From assembly GCF_033547075.1 (NCBI RefSeq), contig NZ_CP137891.1, positions 930,001-994,000 of the forward strand: a DNA stretch of 64,000 nucleotides. The letters are read 5' to 3'. This stretch comes from Flavobacterium ardleyense (lineage in GTDB: Bacteria; Bacteroidota; Bacteroidia; Flavobacteriales; Flavobacteriaceae). Made by a program: the position numbers and the translations under genes. Positions 47,731 to 56,342 of this stretch are shown one piece after another. Under the pieces are notes generated by a model that was given only the letters and a program-made list of their open reading frames with translations, was not told the DNA's origin and made no database searches. Numbering within the stretch: position 1 is the stretch's first letter; each line of letters opens with the position of its first letter.

Positions 47731-47829
47731 TTTTTTATTTGGGCATTCCCCTTTGGGTCGGGCTTTCCGCTGTATCTTTTATTGTTTAAAAAAACAATAA
47801 AAGGATGCCGCTGCAATCCCTAATGCGCT
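47731..47829 (+). repeat. Dispersed flavobacterial intergenic element, copy C (compact form)
   Basis: It opens with TTATTTGGGC, contains the block GGGTCGGGCTTTCCGC, has a perfect central hairpin TTTTATTGTTT (47777-47787) with AAACAATAAAA (47792-47802), and ends in GGATGCCGCTGCAATCCC. It is about 50 bp shorter than copy B because the interval after the first hairpin is only a few bases. It lies between mgtE and a dehydrogenase gene and might serve as a terminator there. Confidence 0.85.
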
Positions 47830-47879
47830 CTCCGTTTTTGTTCAGCTAAAGATTTAATAATCCTATAATAGTACAAATC

Positions 47880-48851
47880 ATGACCGCCAAAGACATCAAA
47901 ATACTTCATATTGATAGCAACCATCCCATAATGTTGCAAGAATTAAACGATTTGGGATTCACAAACGAAATTGATTTTACTTCCAGCAAAGAAGAAGTCG
48001 AGCAGATAATTCATAACTACCAAGGAATCGTTATTCGAAGTCGATTTAAAATCGACAAAACATTTCTCGACAAAGCAGTCAATCTTCAATTTATTGCTCG
48101 AGTAGGAGCAGGATTAGAAAGTATCGATTGCGATTATGCCAACAGTAAAGACATCAGTTTGATTGCAGCTCCAGAAGGTAATTCTAATGCCGTGGGCGAA
48201 CATAGTTTGGCAATGTTACTATCACTCTTCAATAATCTTAATCGGGCGGACAGCGAAGTAAAAGCGGGTCATTGGAATCGCGAAAGCAATCGCGGACACG
48301 AACTCGATGGCAAAACTGTTGGATTGATAGGCTACGGAAATATGGGAAAATCTTTTGCTAAGAAACTCAGAGGTTTTGATGTGAAAGTGATTTGTTATGA
48401 TATTAAGGAAGATGTTGGAGACGAAAATGCCACTCAAGTTTCGTTGGCTGATTTCCAAAAAGAAGCAGATGTTGTGAGTCTTCATGTTCCCGCTACTGAA
48501 TTAACCGAAAAGATGGTGAATGCCGATTTTATCAATGCCTTTGCCAAACCATTTTGGCTGATCAACACCGCTCGCGGCACTTCGGTAGTTACCGCAGATA
48601 TAGCCGAAGCCTTGCAAATTGGCAAAATCCTCGGTGCTGGGCTTGATGTTTTGGAATACGAACAACTATCATTCGAAAATCTATTTGCAGATAATGCATC
48701 TACACCCGCACTTCAATATCTACTTAAATCAGAAAAGGTGTTACTGACTCCTCATATCGCTGGCTGGACGGTAGAAAGCAAGGAAAGATTGTCAAAAGTT
48801 ATTGTAGAAAAAATCTCCGCCAAATATGCAATGCTGCTGATGCAACAATAG
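47880..48851 (+). CDS. D-2-hydroxyacid dehydrogenase family protein
   Basis: A 323-aa NAD-dependent enzyme of the SerA/2-hydroxyacid dehydrogenase family. The Rossmann motif is GLIGYGNMG (about 148-156). Catalytic residues are in INTARGTSV (Arg), GLDVLEYE (Glu) and LTPHIAGWT (His). There is no ACT domain, so it is the short form; the substrate (3-phosphoglycerate or another hydroxyacid) cannot be decided. NAVGEHSLAMLL is typical of the SerA-like branch. Confidence 0.87.
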   Translation: MTAKDIKILHIDSNHPIMLQELNDLGFTNEIDFTSSKEEVEQIIHNYQGIVIRSRFKIDKTFLDKAVNLQFIARVGAGLESIDCDYANSKDISLIAAPEGNSNAVGEHSLAMLLSLFNNLNRADSEVKAGHWNRESNRGHELDGKTVGLIGYGNMGKSFAKKLRGFDVKVICYDIKEDVGDENATQVSLADFQKEADVVSLHVPATELTEKMVNADFINAFAKPFWLINTARGTSVVTADIAEALQIGKILGAGLDVLEYEQLSFENLFADNASTPALQYLLKSEKVLLTPHIAGWTVESKERLSKVIVEKISAKYAMLLMQQ

Positions 48852-49038
48852 ATTTAATTAAAACTCACTGTCATGGCTAACAGCTAAATAGATTTTAAAT
48901 AGGAATATTTATCAAAAAATTCGAGGGGTGTTGCACTTTCAAGTTAATGCAGAGAAAATTTATTTTAAAATGAAGATAGTTTTAGGCTTTCCATTAAAAT
49001 TTGCTATTTTTAATCAAAATTATTTAAACCCTCACAAA

Positions 49039-49320
49039 ATGGAAAATACTAGAAACGAGACTTGGAATACTCCTCAACAGCCAATGCGTCCCGAAAGTAA
49101 GAGAATTGTTGCTGGCATATTGGCAATACTCATCGGGTCTTTGGGGGTTCACAAATTTATACTCGGCTACACCAGAGAGGGACTTTTACAAATATTGCTA
49201 ACGGTTATTACCTGTGGAATTGGCTCTATAGTTTCATTTATAGAAGGAATTGTCTACTTAACCAAGTCGGACGAAGAGTTTTATCAAACTTATCAGGTGA
49301 ATAAAAGACCTTGGTTTTAA
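49039..49320 (+). CDS. TM2-domain membrane protein
   Basis: A 93-aa protein with a polar N terminus and a TM2 domain: two hydrophobic helices (about 24-42 and 50-75) around GVHKFILGYTREGLLQIL, the family's signature loop. The longer frame from 48928 has no support; MENTRNETWN is the sensible start. Function unknown; the family is widespread in small membrane proteins. Confidence 0.85.
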   Translation: MENTRNETWNTPQQPMRPESKRIVAGILAILIGSLGVHKFILGYTREGLLQILLTVITCGIGSIVSFIEGIVYLTKSDEEFYQTYQVNKRPWF

Positions 49321-49339
49321 GATTTTACCAAGTAAAATC

Positions 49340-49383
49340 CAAAATATAAAAAGCAGCTTCTCTGTAATACGTCAGAAGCTGCT
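49340..49383 (-). terminator. Terminator between the TM2 gene and the acyltransferase gene
   Basis: AGCAGCTTCT (49352-49361) and AGAAGCTGCT (49374-49383) form a 10-bp stem. The minus-strand side is followed by TTTTTATATTTT, so it mainly serves the gene at 49442, although both directions are T-rich. Confidence 0.75.
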
Positions 49384-49441
49384 ATCCTTTATTCTTCTCT
49401 TATTTAGATTATTTCAATCATTTCGCTTTTTAGATTTCCTC

Positions 49442-51250
49442 TTAATGCGCTTCCTCATTTTCCTTCAGTTTTCTTTCTAACTCTGCCTGAAATTCTTCCA
49501 TTACAGGTTTCATCGTGCTTTCTGGGATGTCTGAGATTTTGATATACATCAAGCCATCAACGGCATTGTTGAACAAAGGATCCACATTAAAAGCCACTAC
49601 TTTTGCATTCTGTTTGATGTATTTCTTAATCAGTACCGGAAGTCGCAAGTTGCCAGGTTCAAGTTCGTCAATAATTTTGTCAAACTTCATTAAATCAGAT
49701 TCAGCTTCATTGAAAACAAAATCCTTGTCCGCATCTTTGAGCTGCACTTTGTATTCCTTTTTCGGATAGATATATTGTGCAATATATGGATCATAATAGT
49801 GTGACTTCATAAATTCAATCATCAGCGACTTTGAAAAATCCGAAAACTGATTGCTAATGCTTACACCACCAATTAAGTATTTGTGTTCTGGATATCGGAG
49901 AGTTGTGTGCACGATTCCTTTCCATAGCAAGAATAAGGGCATCGGTTTTAATTGGTATGCTTTGGCAATAAATGCACGACCCATCTCAATTGACTGTGAC
50001 ATCATTTCGAATAATTCAGGTTCAAATCGAAAAAGCTCCTGAAGATAAAATCCTTGAATTCCATACTTTGGAAAAATTTCGGCGCCAAGGCCCATTCTAT
50101 AAGCTCCAGCTAATTGTTCGCGTTCATTATCCCATAAAAATAAGTGATGATAGTATTTATCGTACTTATCAATATCAATAGATTTATTTGTGCCCTCACC
50201 AACCTCACGAAAGGTAATTTCGCGCAAGCGCCCTATCTCATGGAGAATATTCGGAATTTTATTAGCCTCGGTGAAGAAAACTTCATAATTTTTACTTTGC
50301 AGTAATCTTGAATCGTTTTCGCGCAGTGCGGCAATTTCTCTTAATATTTTTTCCTTCTTTGCAGGCGTAACAATTTCTTTAGGTGATCGCGACAATTTTA
50401 AATTTGGTGCATGAAGAAAAGAAGCCTCTTTTGCGTAAGTGTTGGAAAGCATATAGGTTTTCCTGCGCAGAAATTCGGTGAAATCCTCAATTGTTTCGTG
50501 CTCATTTTGTTCTGCAACTGAAATAGGTTTTCCAATGCGGACTCGAATTATTCTGTCCTTTTGCGAAAACACTTCAGACGGCAATTTAGCGGTCCTAAAC
50601 ATAGCGTTCATTTTGGAAAGAGTGTAGAATAATCTACTATTCTTAGCATGAAAATATATAGGAACAACTGGAACTTTTGCTTTTCTGATTACTTTGATCG
50701 CACCTTTTTCCCATTTTTTGTCAACTATAAGTTTGCCATCTACATATGTTGACACTTCGCCCGCTGGAAACATTCCTAAAGGCTTTCCATCTGCTAGATG
50801 TCTCAAAGTTTCTTTAATCCCAATTACGCTCGACTTTGCATCCTTATGATTTTCAAAAGGATTAACTGGCATTATATATGGTTTTAGAGGCTCAATTCTG
50901 TGAAGTAAAAAGTTGGCAATTATTTTAAAATTTGGCTCTTTTTCCAGCATTAGCTTTAGCAAAAGAATGCCGTCAATTCCACCAAGTGGATGATTTGATA
51001 TAGTAATATAAGCGCCGTCTTTTGGTAGTCTTTTATAATCTTCTTCAGGAATTTCGAACTTAATTTCAAGTTCATCCACGATTGAATTTAGAAAAGGCAA
51101 ATCATTCAAATGTTTATTGCGATCATAGATTGCATTAAGATTTGAAATTTTCAAAACTTTCATCAATAACCAGCCTGAAAAAGTACCCAGAAAGCCATAT
51201 TTATCCGTATTTATTGCTCTTGCAACTTCTTTGGCGGTTACTAAACCCAT
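49442..51250 (-). CDS. Two-domain acyltransferase, OlsF-like (ornithine or amino-acid lipid synthesis)
   Basis: A protein of about 602 aa from the ATG at 51250 (MGLVTAKEVARAI). The N-terminal half is a PlsC/LPLAT acyltransferase with SNHPLGGIDG as the HX4D motif and FPAGEVS downstream. The C-terminal half resembles GNAT-type N-acyltransferases (hemolysin-like; EIGRLREITFREVGEG, LFLLWKGI). Known F. johnsoniae OlsF has this pairing and makes ornithine lipid, so an aminolipid role in the membrane is likely. The frame is open to 51385, but a -7 element at 51277-51284 supports the shorter start. Confidence 0.83.
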   Translation of the reverse strand: MGLVTAKEVARAINTDKYGFLGTFSGWLLMKVLKISNLNAIYDRNKHLNDLPFLNSIVDELEIKFEIPEEDYKRLPKDGAYITISNHPLGGIDGILLLKLMLEKEPNFKIIANFLLHRIEPLKPYIMPVNPFENHKDAKSSVIGIKETLRHLADGKPLGMFPAGEVSTYVDGKLIVDKKWEKGAIKVIRKAKVPVVPIYFHAKNSRLFYTLSKMNAMFRTAKLPSEVFSQKDRIIRVRIGKPISVAEQNEHETIEDFTEFLRRKTYMLSNTYAKEASFLHAPNLKLSRSPKEIVTPAKKEKILREIAALRENDSRLLQSKNYEVFFTEANKIPNILHEIGRLREITFREVGEGTNKSIDIDKYDKYYHHLFLWDNEREQLAGAYRMGLGAEIFPKYGIQGFYLQELFRFEPELFEMMSQSIEMGRAFIAKAYQLKPMPLFLLWKGIVHTTLRYPEHKYLIGGVSISNQFSDFSKSLMIEFMKSHYYDPYIAQYIYPKKEYKVQLKDADKDFVFNEAESDLMKFDKIIDELEPGNLRLPVLIKKYIKQNAKVVAFNVDPLFNNAVDGLMYIKISDIPESTMKPVMEEFQAELERKLKENEEAH

Positions 51251-51276
51251 TTTATAAAATTTTTTTGACAAGAAAA

Positions 51277-51284
51277 CAAAGATA
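51277..51284 (-). promoter_or_regulatory. Probable -7 element of the OlsF-like gene
   Basis: The minus strand reads TATCTTTG, an exact match, 26 bp upstream of the ATG at 51250. Confidence 0.45.
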
Positions 51285-51360
51285 GCATAAATCTCAGTCA
51301 TCTGGCATTGATCTGCAGAATTTGATTTGATTTTGAACAAGAACTCTATTCGATTTTCAC

Positions 51361-51368
51361 TACTTTTG
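51361..51368 (+). promoter_or_regulatory. Probable -7 element of xth
   Basis: TACTTTTG is an exact match 21 bp before the ATG at 51390. A TTG at 51333-51335 is 25 bp upstream, slightly longer than usual. Confidence 0.5.
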
Positions 51369-51389
51369 GGCCACTTAATTAGCAATTTA

Positions 51390-52151
51390 ATGAAAATTAT
51401 TTCTTACAATGTTAACGGAATTCGTGCTGCCATTACCAAAGGTTTTTTTGAGTGGCTTGCACAAGCAGATCCGGATGTAGTGTGCCTACAAGAAATTAAG
51501 GCAAATTCGGAACAGCTTGCCCTAGAAGATTTCGAAAATGCTGGATATCCTTATCACTATTGGTACTCAGCGAACAAAAAAGGCTACAGTGGGGTTGCGA
51601 TTTTTTCTAAGACGAAACCAGATAAAGTGGTTTATGGAACGGGAATCGATTATATGGATTTTGAAGGTCGAAATATTCGTGCCGACTTTGGCGACATCTC
51701 GGTGATGAGTTTATACCTTCCTTCTGGAACAAATATCGAAAGGTTAGAGCATAAATTTACCTACATGGACGACTTTATGCAATACATTACAGAATTGCGT
51801 AAAGAAGTTCCAAATTTGATTATTTGCGGAGATTACAATATTTGCCATGAGGCGATCGATATTCATGATCCGATACGAAACGCAAAAGTTTCAGGTTTCT
51901 TGCCGTCAGAAAGAGCGTGGCTTTCGGAATTTTTAGAAAGTGGCTTTGTAGATAGCTTTAGAATGTTTAATAAAGAACCACATAATTATACTTGGTGGAG
52001 CTATAGAGCTGGCGCTCGAGGCAATAACAAAGGTTGGCGATTGGATTATGCTTTGGTATCAAAACCATTGGTCGCTAGAGTGCAACGTTCAGAAATATTA
52101 TGCAATGTTGTACATTCAGATCATTGTCCTATTTTGATAGAAGTTGTTTAA
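51390..52151 (+). CDS. xth: Exodeoxyribonuclease III / AP endonuclease
   Basis: A 253-aa DNA repair nuclease of the EEP superfamily that incises abasic sites. YNVNGIRAA (Asn), CLQEIKA (metal-binding Glu), CGDYNI (Asp/Asn), RLDYAL and the catalytic SDHCPI His are all in place. The open frame begins at 51327, but the ATG at 51390 (MKIISYNVNG) is the family start and lies just after the -7 element. Divergent from the OlsF-like gene. Confidence 0.95.
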   Translation: MKIISYNVNGIRAAITKGFFEWLAQADPDVVCLQEIKANSEQLALEDFENAGYPYHYWYSANKKGYSGVAIFSKTKPDKVVYGTGIDYMDFEGRNIRADFGDISVMSLYLPSGTNIERLEHKFTYMDDFMQYITELRKEVPNLIICGDYNICHEAIDIHDPIRNAKVSGFLPSERAWLSEFLESGFVDSFRMFNKEPHNYTWWSYRAGARGNNKGWRLDYALVSKPLVARVQRSEILCNVVHSDHCPILIEVV

Positions 52152-52188
52152 ATTTAGAAAATATTTTAAAATTCAAAAAACACATAAT

Positions 52189-53154
52189 ATGAAAAATAAA
52201 TTCCTTTGCGGAATACTTCTAATGTCTGTTCTTACATCTTGTGTGTCAAAGAAGGTATACACTGAATTGGAAGATAAGCACACTGCACTTAAAAAGGAAG
52301 CTAGACAACTATCTGATACTAATGATGAGCTTACCGCAGCAAACAATCTGTATGAACTCGATAATGCGACGTTGCAAAAATCTCTTGCAGATTGCACCGC
52401 GGAGCGCGACAAGCTAAAATCTCAGTTAAAATCTTCCGAAAATAATTTAAGCACTCTTCAATCTTCATATGCTGCTTTAGAAAAAAATAGCGATGATGTT
52501 TTGCAGAGTAATATGTCTAAAAACCGTGAACTATTAGCTGAGCTTGAAGCAAAAGGCAAAAAGTTGACAGCAGAGCAAGATAGGCTGAATAAATTGAAAA
52601 GTGATTTACTCGCAAGTTCTAACCGCCTTGCGGAGCTCGAAAGTATTATGGCAGCCAAAGATGCTGCGATGAACAAATTAAGAGAAACTTTGTCTAAAGC
52701 TTTAAATAATTTTGAAGGCAAGGGATTGAGTGTACATCAGAAAGATGGTAAAGTATATGTCTCTATGGAAAACAAGCTACTTTTCCAGACCGGAAGTTGG
52801 GCTGTGGGAACAGAAGGAAGGAAAGCGGTAGAGGAAGTGGCAAAAGTGCTTGCGCAGAATCCTGATATTTCTGTTCTAATCGAAGGGCATACCGATAATG
52901 ATAAGATTATGGGAACTCTGGGTAGTGGAATTGAAAGTAATTGGGATTTATCAACCAAAAGAGCAACGGCAATCGTAAATATTATTACGGAAAATAAACA
53001 GATCAATAAACAAAATCTAACTGCAGCTGGCCGAAGTGAGTTTGAACCAATAGCTTCAAATGCAAATGCTGATGGGAAAGCAAAAAATAGAAGAATTGAG
53101 ATAATCTTAACTCCCAAGTTGGACGCTATTTCAAAGCTTCTGAATGACTTTTAG
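52189..53154 (+). CDS. OmpA-family lipoprotein with coiled coil
   Basis: A 321-aa protein with a lipoprotein signal (GILLMSVLTSC, Cys at 18), a long coiled coil of about 150 residues (KKEARQLSDTNDELTAANN ... AELESIMAAKDAAMNKLRE) and a C-terminal OmpA peptidoglycan-binding domain (about 205-315, IEGHTDND ... AKNRRIEIIL). Probably tethers the outer membrane to the cell wall. The start at 52189 (MKNKFLCG) is chosen because the longer frame from 52144 would bury the signal. Confidence 0.9.
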   Translation: MKNKFLCGILLMSVLTSCVSKKVYTELEDKHTALKKEARQLSDTNDELTAANNLYELDNATLQKSLADCTAERDKLKSQLKSSENNLSTLQSSYAALEKNSDDVLQSNMSKNRELLAELEAKGKKLTAEQDRLNKLKSDLLASSNRLAELESIMAAKDAAMNKLRETLSKALNNFEGKGLSVHQKDGKVYVSMENKLLFQTGSWAVGTEGRKAVEEVAKVLAQNPDISVLIEGHTDNDKIMGTLGSGIESNWDLSTKRATAIVNIITENKQINKQNLTAAGRSEFEPIASNANADGKAKNRRIEIILTPKLDAISKLLNDF

Positions 53155-53173
53155 ATTGTAAAGATTAATAAAT

Positions 53174-53216
53174 AAAAAAAGAGAATTTCGGCACTTGCTA
53201 AAATTCTCTTTTTTAT
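53174..53216. terminator. Bidirectional terminator
   Basis: AAAAAGAGAATTT and AAATTCTCTTTTT form a long AT-rich stem with a 12-nt loop and T runs on both sides. It separates the convergent OmpA-lipoprotein and flavin-fold genes. Confidence 0.78.
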
Positions 53217-53231
53217 TATAAATAAATCAGA

Positions 53232-53738
53232 TTATACTCTAATCTCTCCTTCAATTCCTCCATCGTCAAGATCGGCTCCCATAGCTTTTGCGGTCCATTT
53301 TAAAAATGATACAGCTTTTCCGTCTTTGGTATCCCAATAATACGCGTAAGAAGGTGAAACCTTAATTACACTGATATTTGGATCGTCTTTTCCTTCATCA
53401 AACCAAGCTTTGGCAATTGGATCCCAAGCTTCGTCAATACTAGCTTTGTCGTAGTAAATAGAGGCCGTTCCATAAACCGAAAGGTACTGTGAGTCTGAGA
53501 TTTTGGAATAAAATAGCTGTACTTTACTGTCGTGCTTTATATCGTCATTCTTATTACTTTGAGAATTGCTCAAAAACCAGATATTTCCTTGATCATCTAC
53601 TTTATTAGAACTCATTGGTCTGGCGTCAATTGGTTGTTTATCTAAATTTGTACAGAACATACAGATATCAATGTTTTCTGCAAGTTCCTTTAATTTTTTA
53701 ATAGTTTCATCTCTGTGGGTGTCGTCTTGATTGCTCAT
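53232..53738 (-). CDS. Pyridoxamine 5'-phosphate oxidase-fold general stress protein
   Basis: A 168-aa protein with a split-barrel flavin-binding fold: DICMFCTNLDKQPIDARPMS, GNIWFLSNSQSNK and VQLFYSKISDSQYLSVYGTAS are the typical strands of the general stress protein 26 family. Flavin binding is expected; true PNPOx activity is not. It lies 19 bp downstream of the STAS-like gene on the same strand, suggesting a small stress operon. Confidence 0.85.
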   Translation of the reverse strand: MSNQDDTHRDETIKKLKELAENIDICMFCTNLDKQPIDARPMSSNKVDDQGNIWFLSNSQSNKNDDIKHDSKVQLFYSKISDSQYLSVYGTASIYYDKASIDEAWDPIAKAWFDEGKDDPNISVIKVSPSYAYYWDTKDGKAVSFLKWTAKAMGADLDDGGIEGEIRV

Positions 53739-53757
53739 AGCTTTTTTTTATTTGTGG

Positions 53758-54129
53758 TTATTTATCAATTTTTTCTGAAGTCCAATCTATCGCGTGTTGT
53801 AAATCGTCCATTTCAAATCCTCTGAATTCTCCTGGCATAATATCACTAAATACATCGGTGAATTTTTTTACAATTTCTGAATCTGATACAATTGCCGCTC
53901 GATTCCATTTGGTTAAATTCTGAACTCCTAATAAGCCGTCCTTAACCCAGGCACCAATTGTGAAATTTGCTGGAGAAGTTTCTAGATAGAGTAGGTAATT
54001 AAGTTTGCCAGTTTTCTCTACAATTTCTTCTACTTTTTGCAAAACAATGTCAAAATCATCTTTGATTACTTCTCCGCTTGCGCGAAATCCGACCATATTT
54101 TCGGGTAAATCTGTTATTTGCTGAATCAT
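53758..54129 (-). CDS. STAS/SpoIIAA-like domain protein
   Basis: A 123-aa single-domain protein with the SpoIIAA-like fold (also called STAS/SEC14): ITDLPENMVGFRASGEVIKDDFD at the start and NYLLYLETSPANFTIGAWVKDGLLG in the middle. No phosphorylatable Ser of anti-anti-sigma factors can be assigned. First gene of a probable two-gene unit with the flavin-fold protein. The 234-bp gap upstream (54130-54363) is AT-rich and shows nothing I recognise. Confidence 0.78.
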   Translation of the reverse strand: MIQQITDLPENMVGFRASGEVIKDDFDIVLQKVEEIVEKTGKLNYLLYLETSPANFTIGAWVKDGLLGVQNLTKWNRAAIVSDSEIVKKFTDVFSDIMPGEFRGFEMDDLQHAIDWTSEKIDK

Positions 54130-54363
54130 CTAGTTTTGGTTAATTGGTTAACAGTTATAAACTTATGATTTAAAAGTGCAATATGCGGTTATTAAATTGC
54201 TAATAAAATGTGAAATTTAATTAGAATTTTATAATTTAATTATGTGAATTAAATTAGAGCTATAAAATTTGGAAGAAATTATATAAGTAATGTAGGCCAT
54301 TATTATCAAGTGACGAAAATAGCAATTGTAAACTAGAGGTAATTTGGCGAAAGCCTAGTAACT

Positions 54364-56331
54364 TTAGAAGTTAAACTCAGTAAGATCTTCTATTGAATCA
54401 TTGTCCACGGGAGCGGACAATTTCATTTTGAAATAGGCAGAAGCAGGACCATTAGCATAAATTTTATTTTGCTGATACAAAGTATCCTCTGTCTGCAACA
54501 ATCCCCGGCGAAACATAATATTTGTAATATATCGCTGCTTGGTATATCCTGAAGATCTTAGTTCACCTTCGGGGGTAAATTGGTACATAAATTTTTTTGG
54601 TCTTGGAACAATGGAAGCAAGGTAAATACTTTCGGCGACCGACAATTGTGATGGTTTTTTAGAAAAGTAAAAATTTGATGCTTCGCCAATGCCGTAAATA
54701 TTGGGTCCCCATTCTATTATATTAAGATACACTTCAAACATTCGACTTTTGGAGGCAATCCGGTTATTTTCTAAAATATAAACTAGTAAGATTTCTTCTA
54801 ATTTTCGCGAAAGTGTTTTTTCTCTAGTTAAAAAGACGTTTTTAACAAGCTGCATACTGATCGTACTCGCGCCTCGGGCAAATTTTTTAGCCTTAATGTT
54901 TTTGATTATTGATTGCTTGAACGCTTCGCCAATAAAACCGTTATGGGAGAAAAACGATGGATCTTCCATGGTGAGCACAGCATTGCGCAAATAGGGCGAA
55001 ATCTCGTGCAGTGGTGCAAAGTTAATATTTGTCTCACCTACTATTACCGCACGCTGTGGTATACCGTTGTCGATGGCTCGGTATACAAATGGTGCATTAA
55101 GTTTGGACAAGTTTGCCTGACCGTATTTAATAATATTAAGACTTTTCTTGTGAAATTGACTTTCAAAAATCAGATCGTTTGGCTTGTTTTTATTGAATTT
55201 GAAATCAAGTTTATAATCAAAACTACCTTCGGCTTGCATGCCATCAAAGTTTGAAAATAAACCTTTGGGCAAAGCATCGATAAAATCCTGGGCTTTGGTT
55301 TGCGGAATATCGATTTGCATTGCGTAAGTAGTATCGTTCTTGATGCTGTATTCAATAAACGGATGAAATTTTAATTTGTTAATTTGAACGGTTGAGGTGC
55401 TGTCAATGCGAATAAAATCTGGTCCGAATGTAAAGTCGTAATTAAACTGAGCATCTTCAATTTTTACATCCTCAGAGGCAATTCGTCTATGATTTACAGT
55501 TAGATTTTTGATAGATGCCAATCCGTTTACTAACATTTCACCACTTTTCATATTCAAATTTTTCAATACAATATGAGCGGTGTCAAATGAAGCAACAAAA
55601 TTATAGCGATCGTCTAAGTATGGAACTTTGATTGAAGTAGTATCGGCATTATAAAGGCGAACATCTGCGGTTTTTTTTCGAGGATTTGCATTCCCGTTAA
55701 TGCGCCATTCTTGCGAAAAAGTGTTGGTTTTCACTTTAATATTCGTTGCCAAAATCTCGTCTTCTAGTGACAGTGCGATGATCTTTACCGAAGCTTTACT
55801 GCCATTATCGTTTACAAATAATGAAAAATTCCTCAGTTTCATATCGGTCGGAACTAGATTTAATGCCTTTGAAAGTAGCTTGTAAAACTTTTGGGCGTAC
55901 TGTTTTTCTTCAATATTATTTTGGGTAGTAAGAGAGTCATTCTTTTTTATAAAAGATTCGAAATTCTTTTTGGAACCTTTTTTCACGAGAAGTACAAATC
56001 CATTCTCCATATTAAGTTTTCCAATTTGCAGCTCTCCAATAAGAAGTTCGCCCAGATTGACACTAGTGTTTAATTTCTGAACTCGCATAAGAGTATCGGC
56101 GTTATGCGGAACGATTGAAATGTCTTGCATAACAAGTCCTGAGAAACCTTCAAATTTTGCGCTCCCAATTTTGAATTCGCTCTTATACTCAGTCTTGAAT
56201 TTTTCCTGAATTTTGACGATACTCTTTTGTAAAATAACATTCCTAAAACCAAAATAAGAAATAAGCAGCAGCAATAAGATTCCTCCAATAATTTTTGCTG
56301 CAAGCACTAATCTTCTTTGTAAAACTGTCAT
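54364..56331 (-). CDS. AsmA-like domain fused to a GT51 peptidoglycan transglycosylase
   Basis: A 655-aa membrane protein. A transmembrane anchor at about 12-32 is followed by a long region of about 380 residues with AsmA-like features (KFEGFSGLVMQDISIVP, SVNLGELLIGELQIGKLNMENG). The GT51 transglycosylase is C-terminal: E456-D457 in TMEDPSFFSHNGF is the catalytic motif, then RGASTISMQLVKN and the EIWGPNIYG-like IEWGPNIYGIGEA. There is no transpeptidase domain. It should polymerise lipid II glycan strands on the periplasmic side. The gene starts 11 bp after radA. Confidence 0.87.
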   Translation of the reverse strand: MTVLQRRLVLAAKIIGGILLLLLISYFGFRNVILQKSIVKIQEKFKTEYKSEFKIGSAKFEGFSGLVMQDISIVPHNADTLMRVQKLNTSVNLGELLIGELQIGKLNMENGFVLLVKKGSKKNFESFIKKNDSLTTQNNIEEKQYAQKFYKLLSKALNLVPTDMKLRNFSLFVNDNGSKASVKIIALSLEDEILATNIKVKTNTFSQEWRINGNANPRKKTADVRLYNADTTSIKVPYLDDRYNFVASFDTAHIVLKNLNMKSGEMLVNGLASIKNLTVNHRRIASEDVKIEDAQFNYDFTFGPDFIRIDSTSTVQINKLKFHPFIEYSIKNDTTYAMQIDIPQTKAQDFIDALPKGLFSNFDGMQAEGSFDYKLDFKFNKNKPNDLIFESQFHKKSLNIIKYGQANLSKLNAPFVYRAIDNGIPQRAVIVGETNINFAPLHEISPYLRNAVLTMEDPSFFSHNGFIGEAFKQSIIKNIKAKKFARGASTISMQLVKNVFLTREKTLSRKLEEILLVYILENNRIASKSRMFEVYLNIIEWGPNIYGIGEASNFYFSKKPSQLSVAESIYLASIVPRPKKFMYQFTPEGELRSSGYTKQRYITNIMFRRGLLQTEDTLYQQNKIYANGPASAYFKMKLSAPVDNDSIEDLTEFNF

Positions 56332-56342
56332 AGTAGAGTTAT

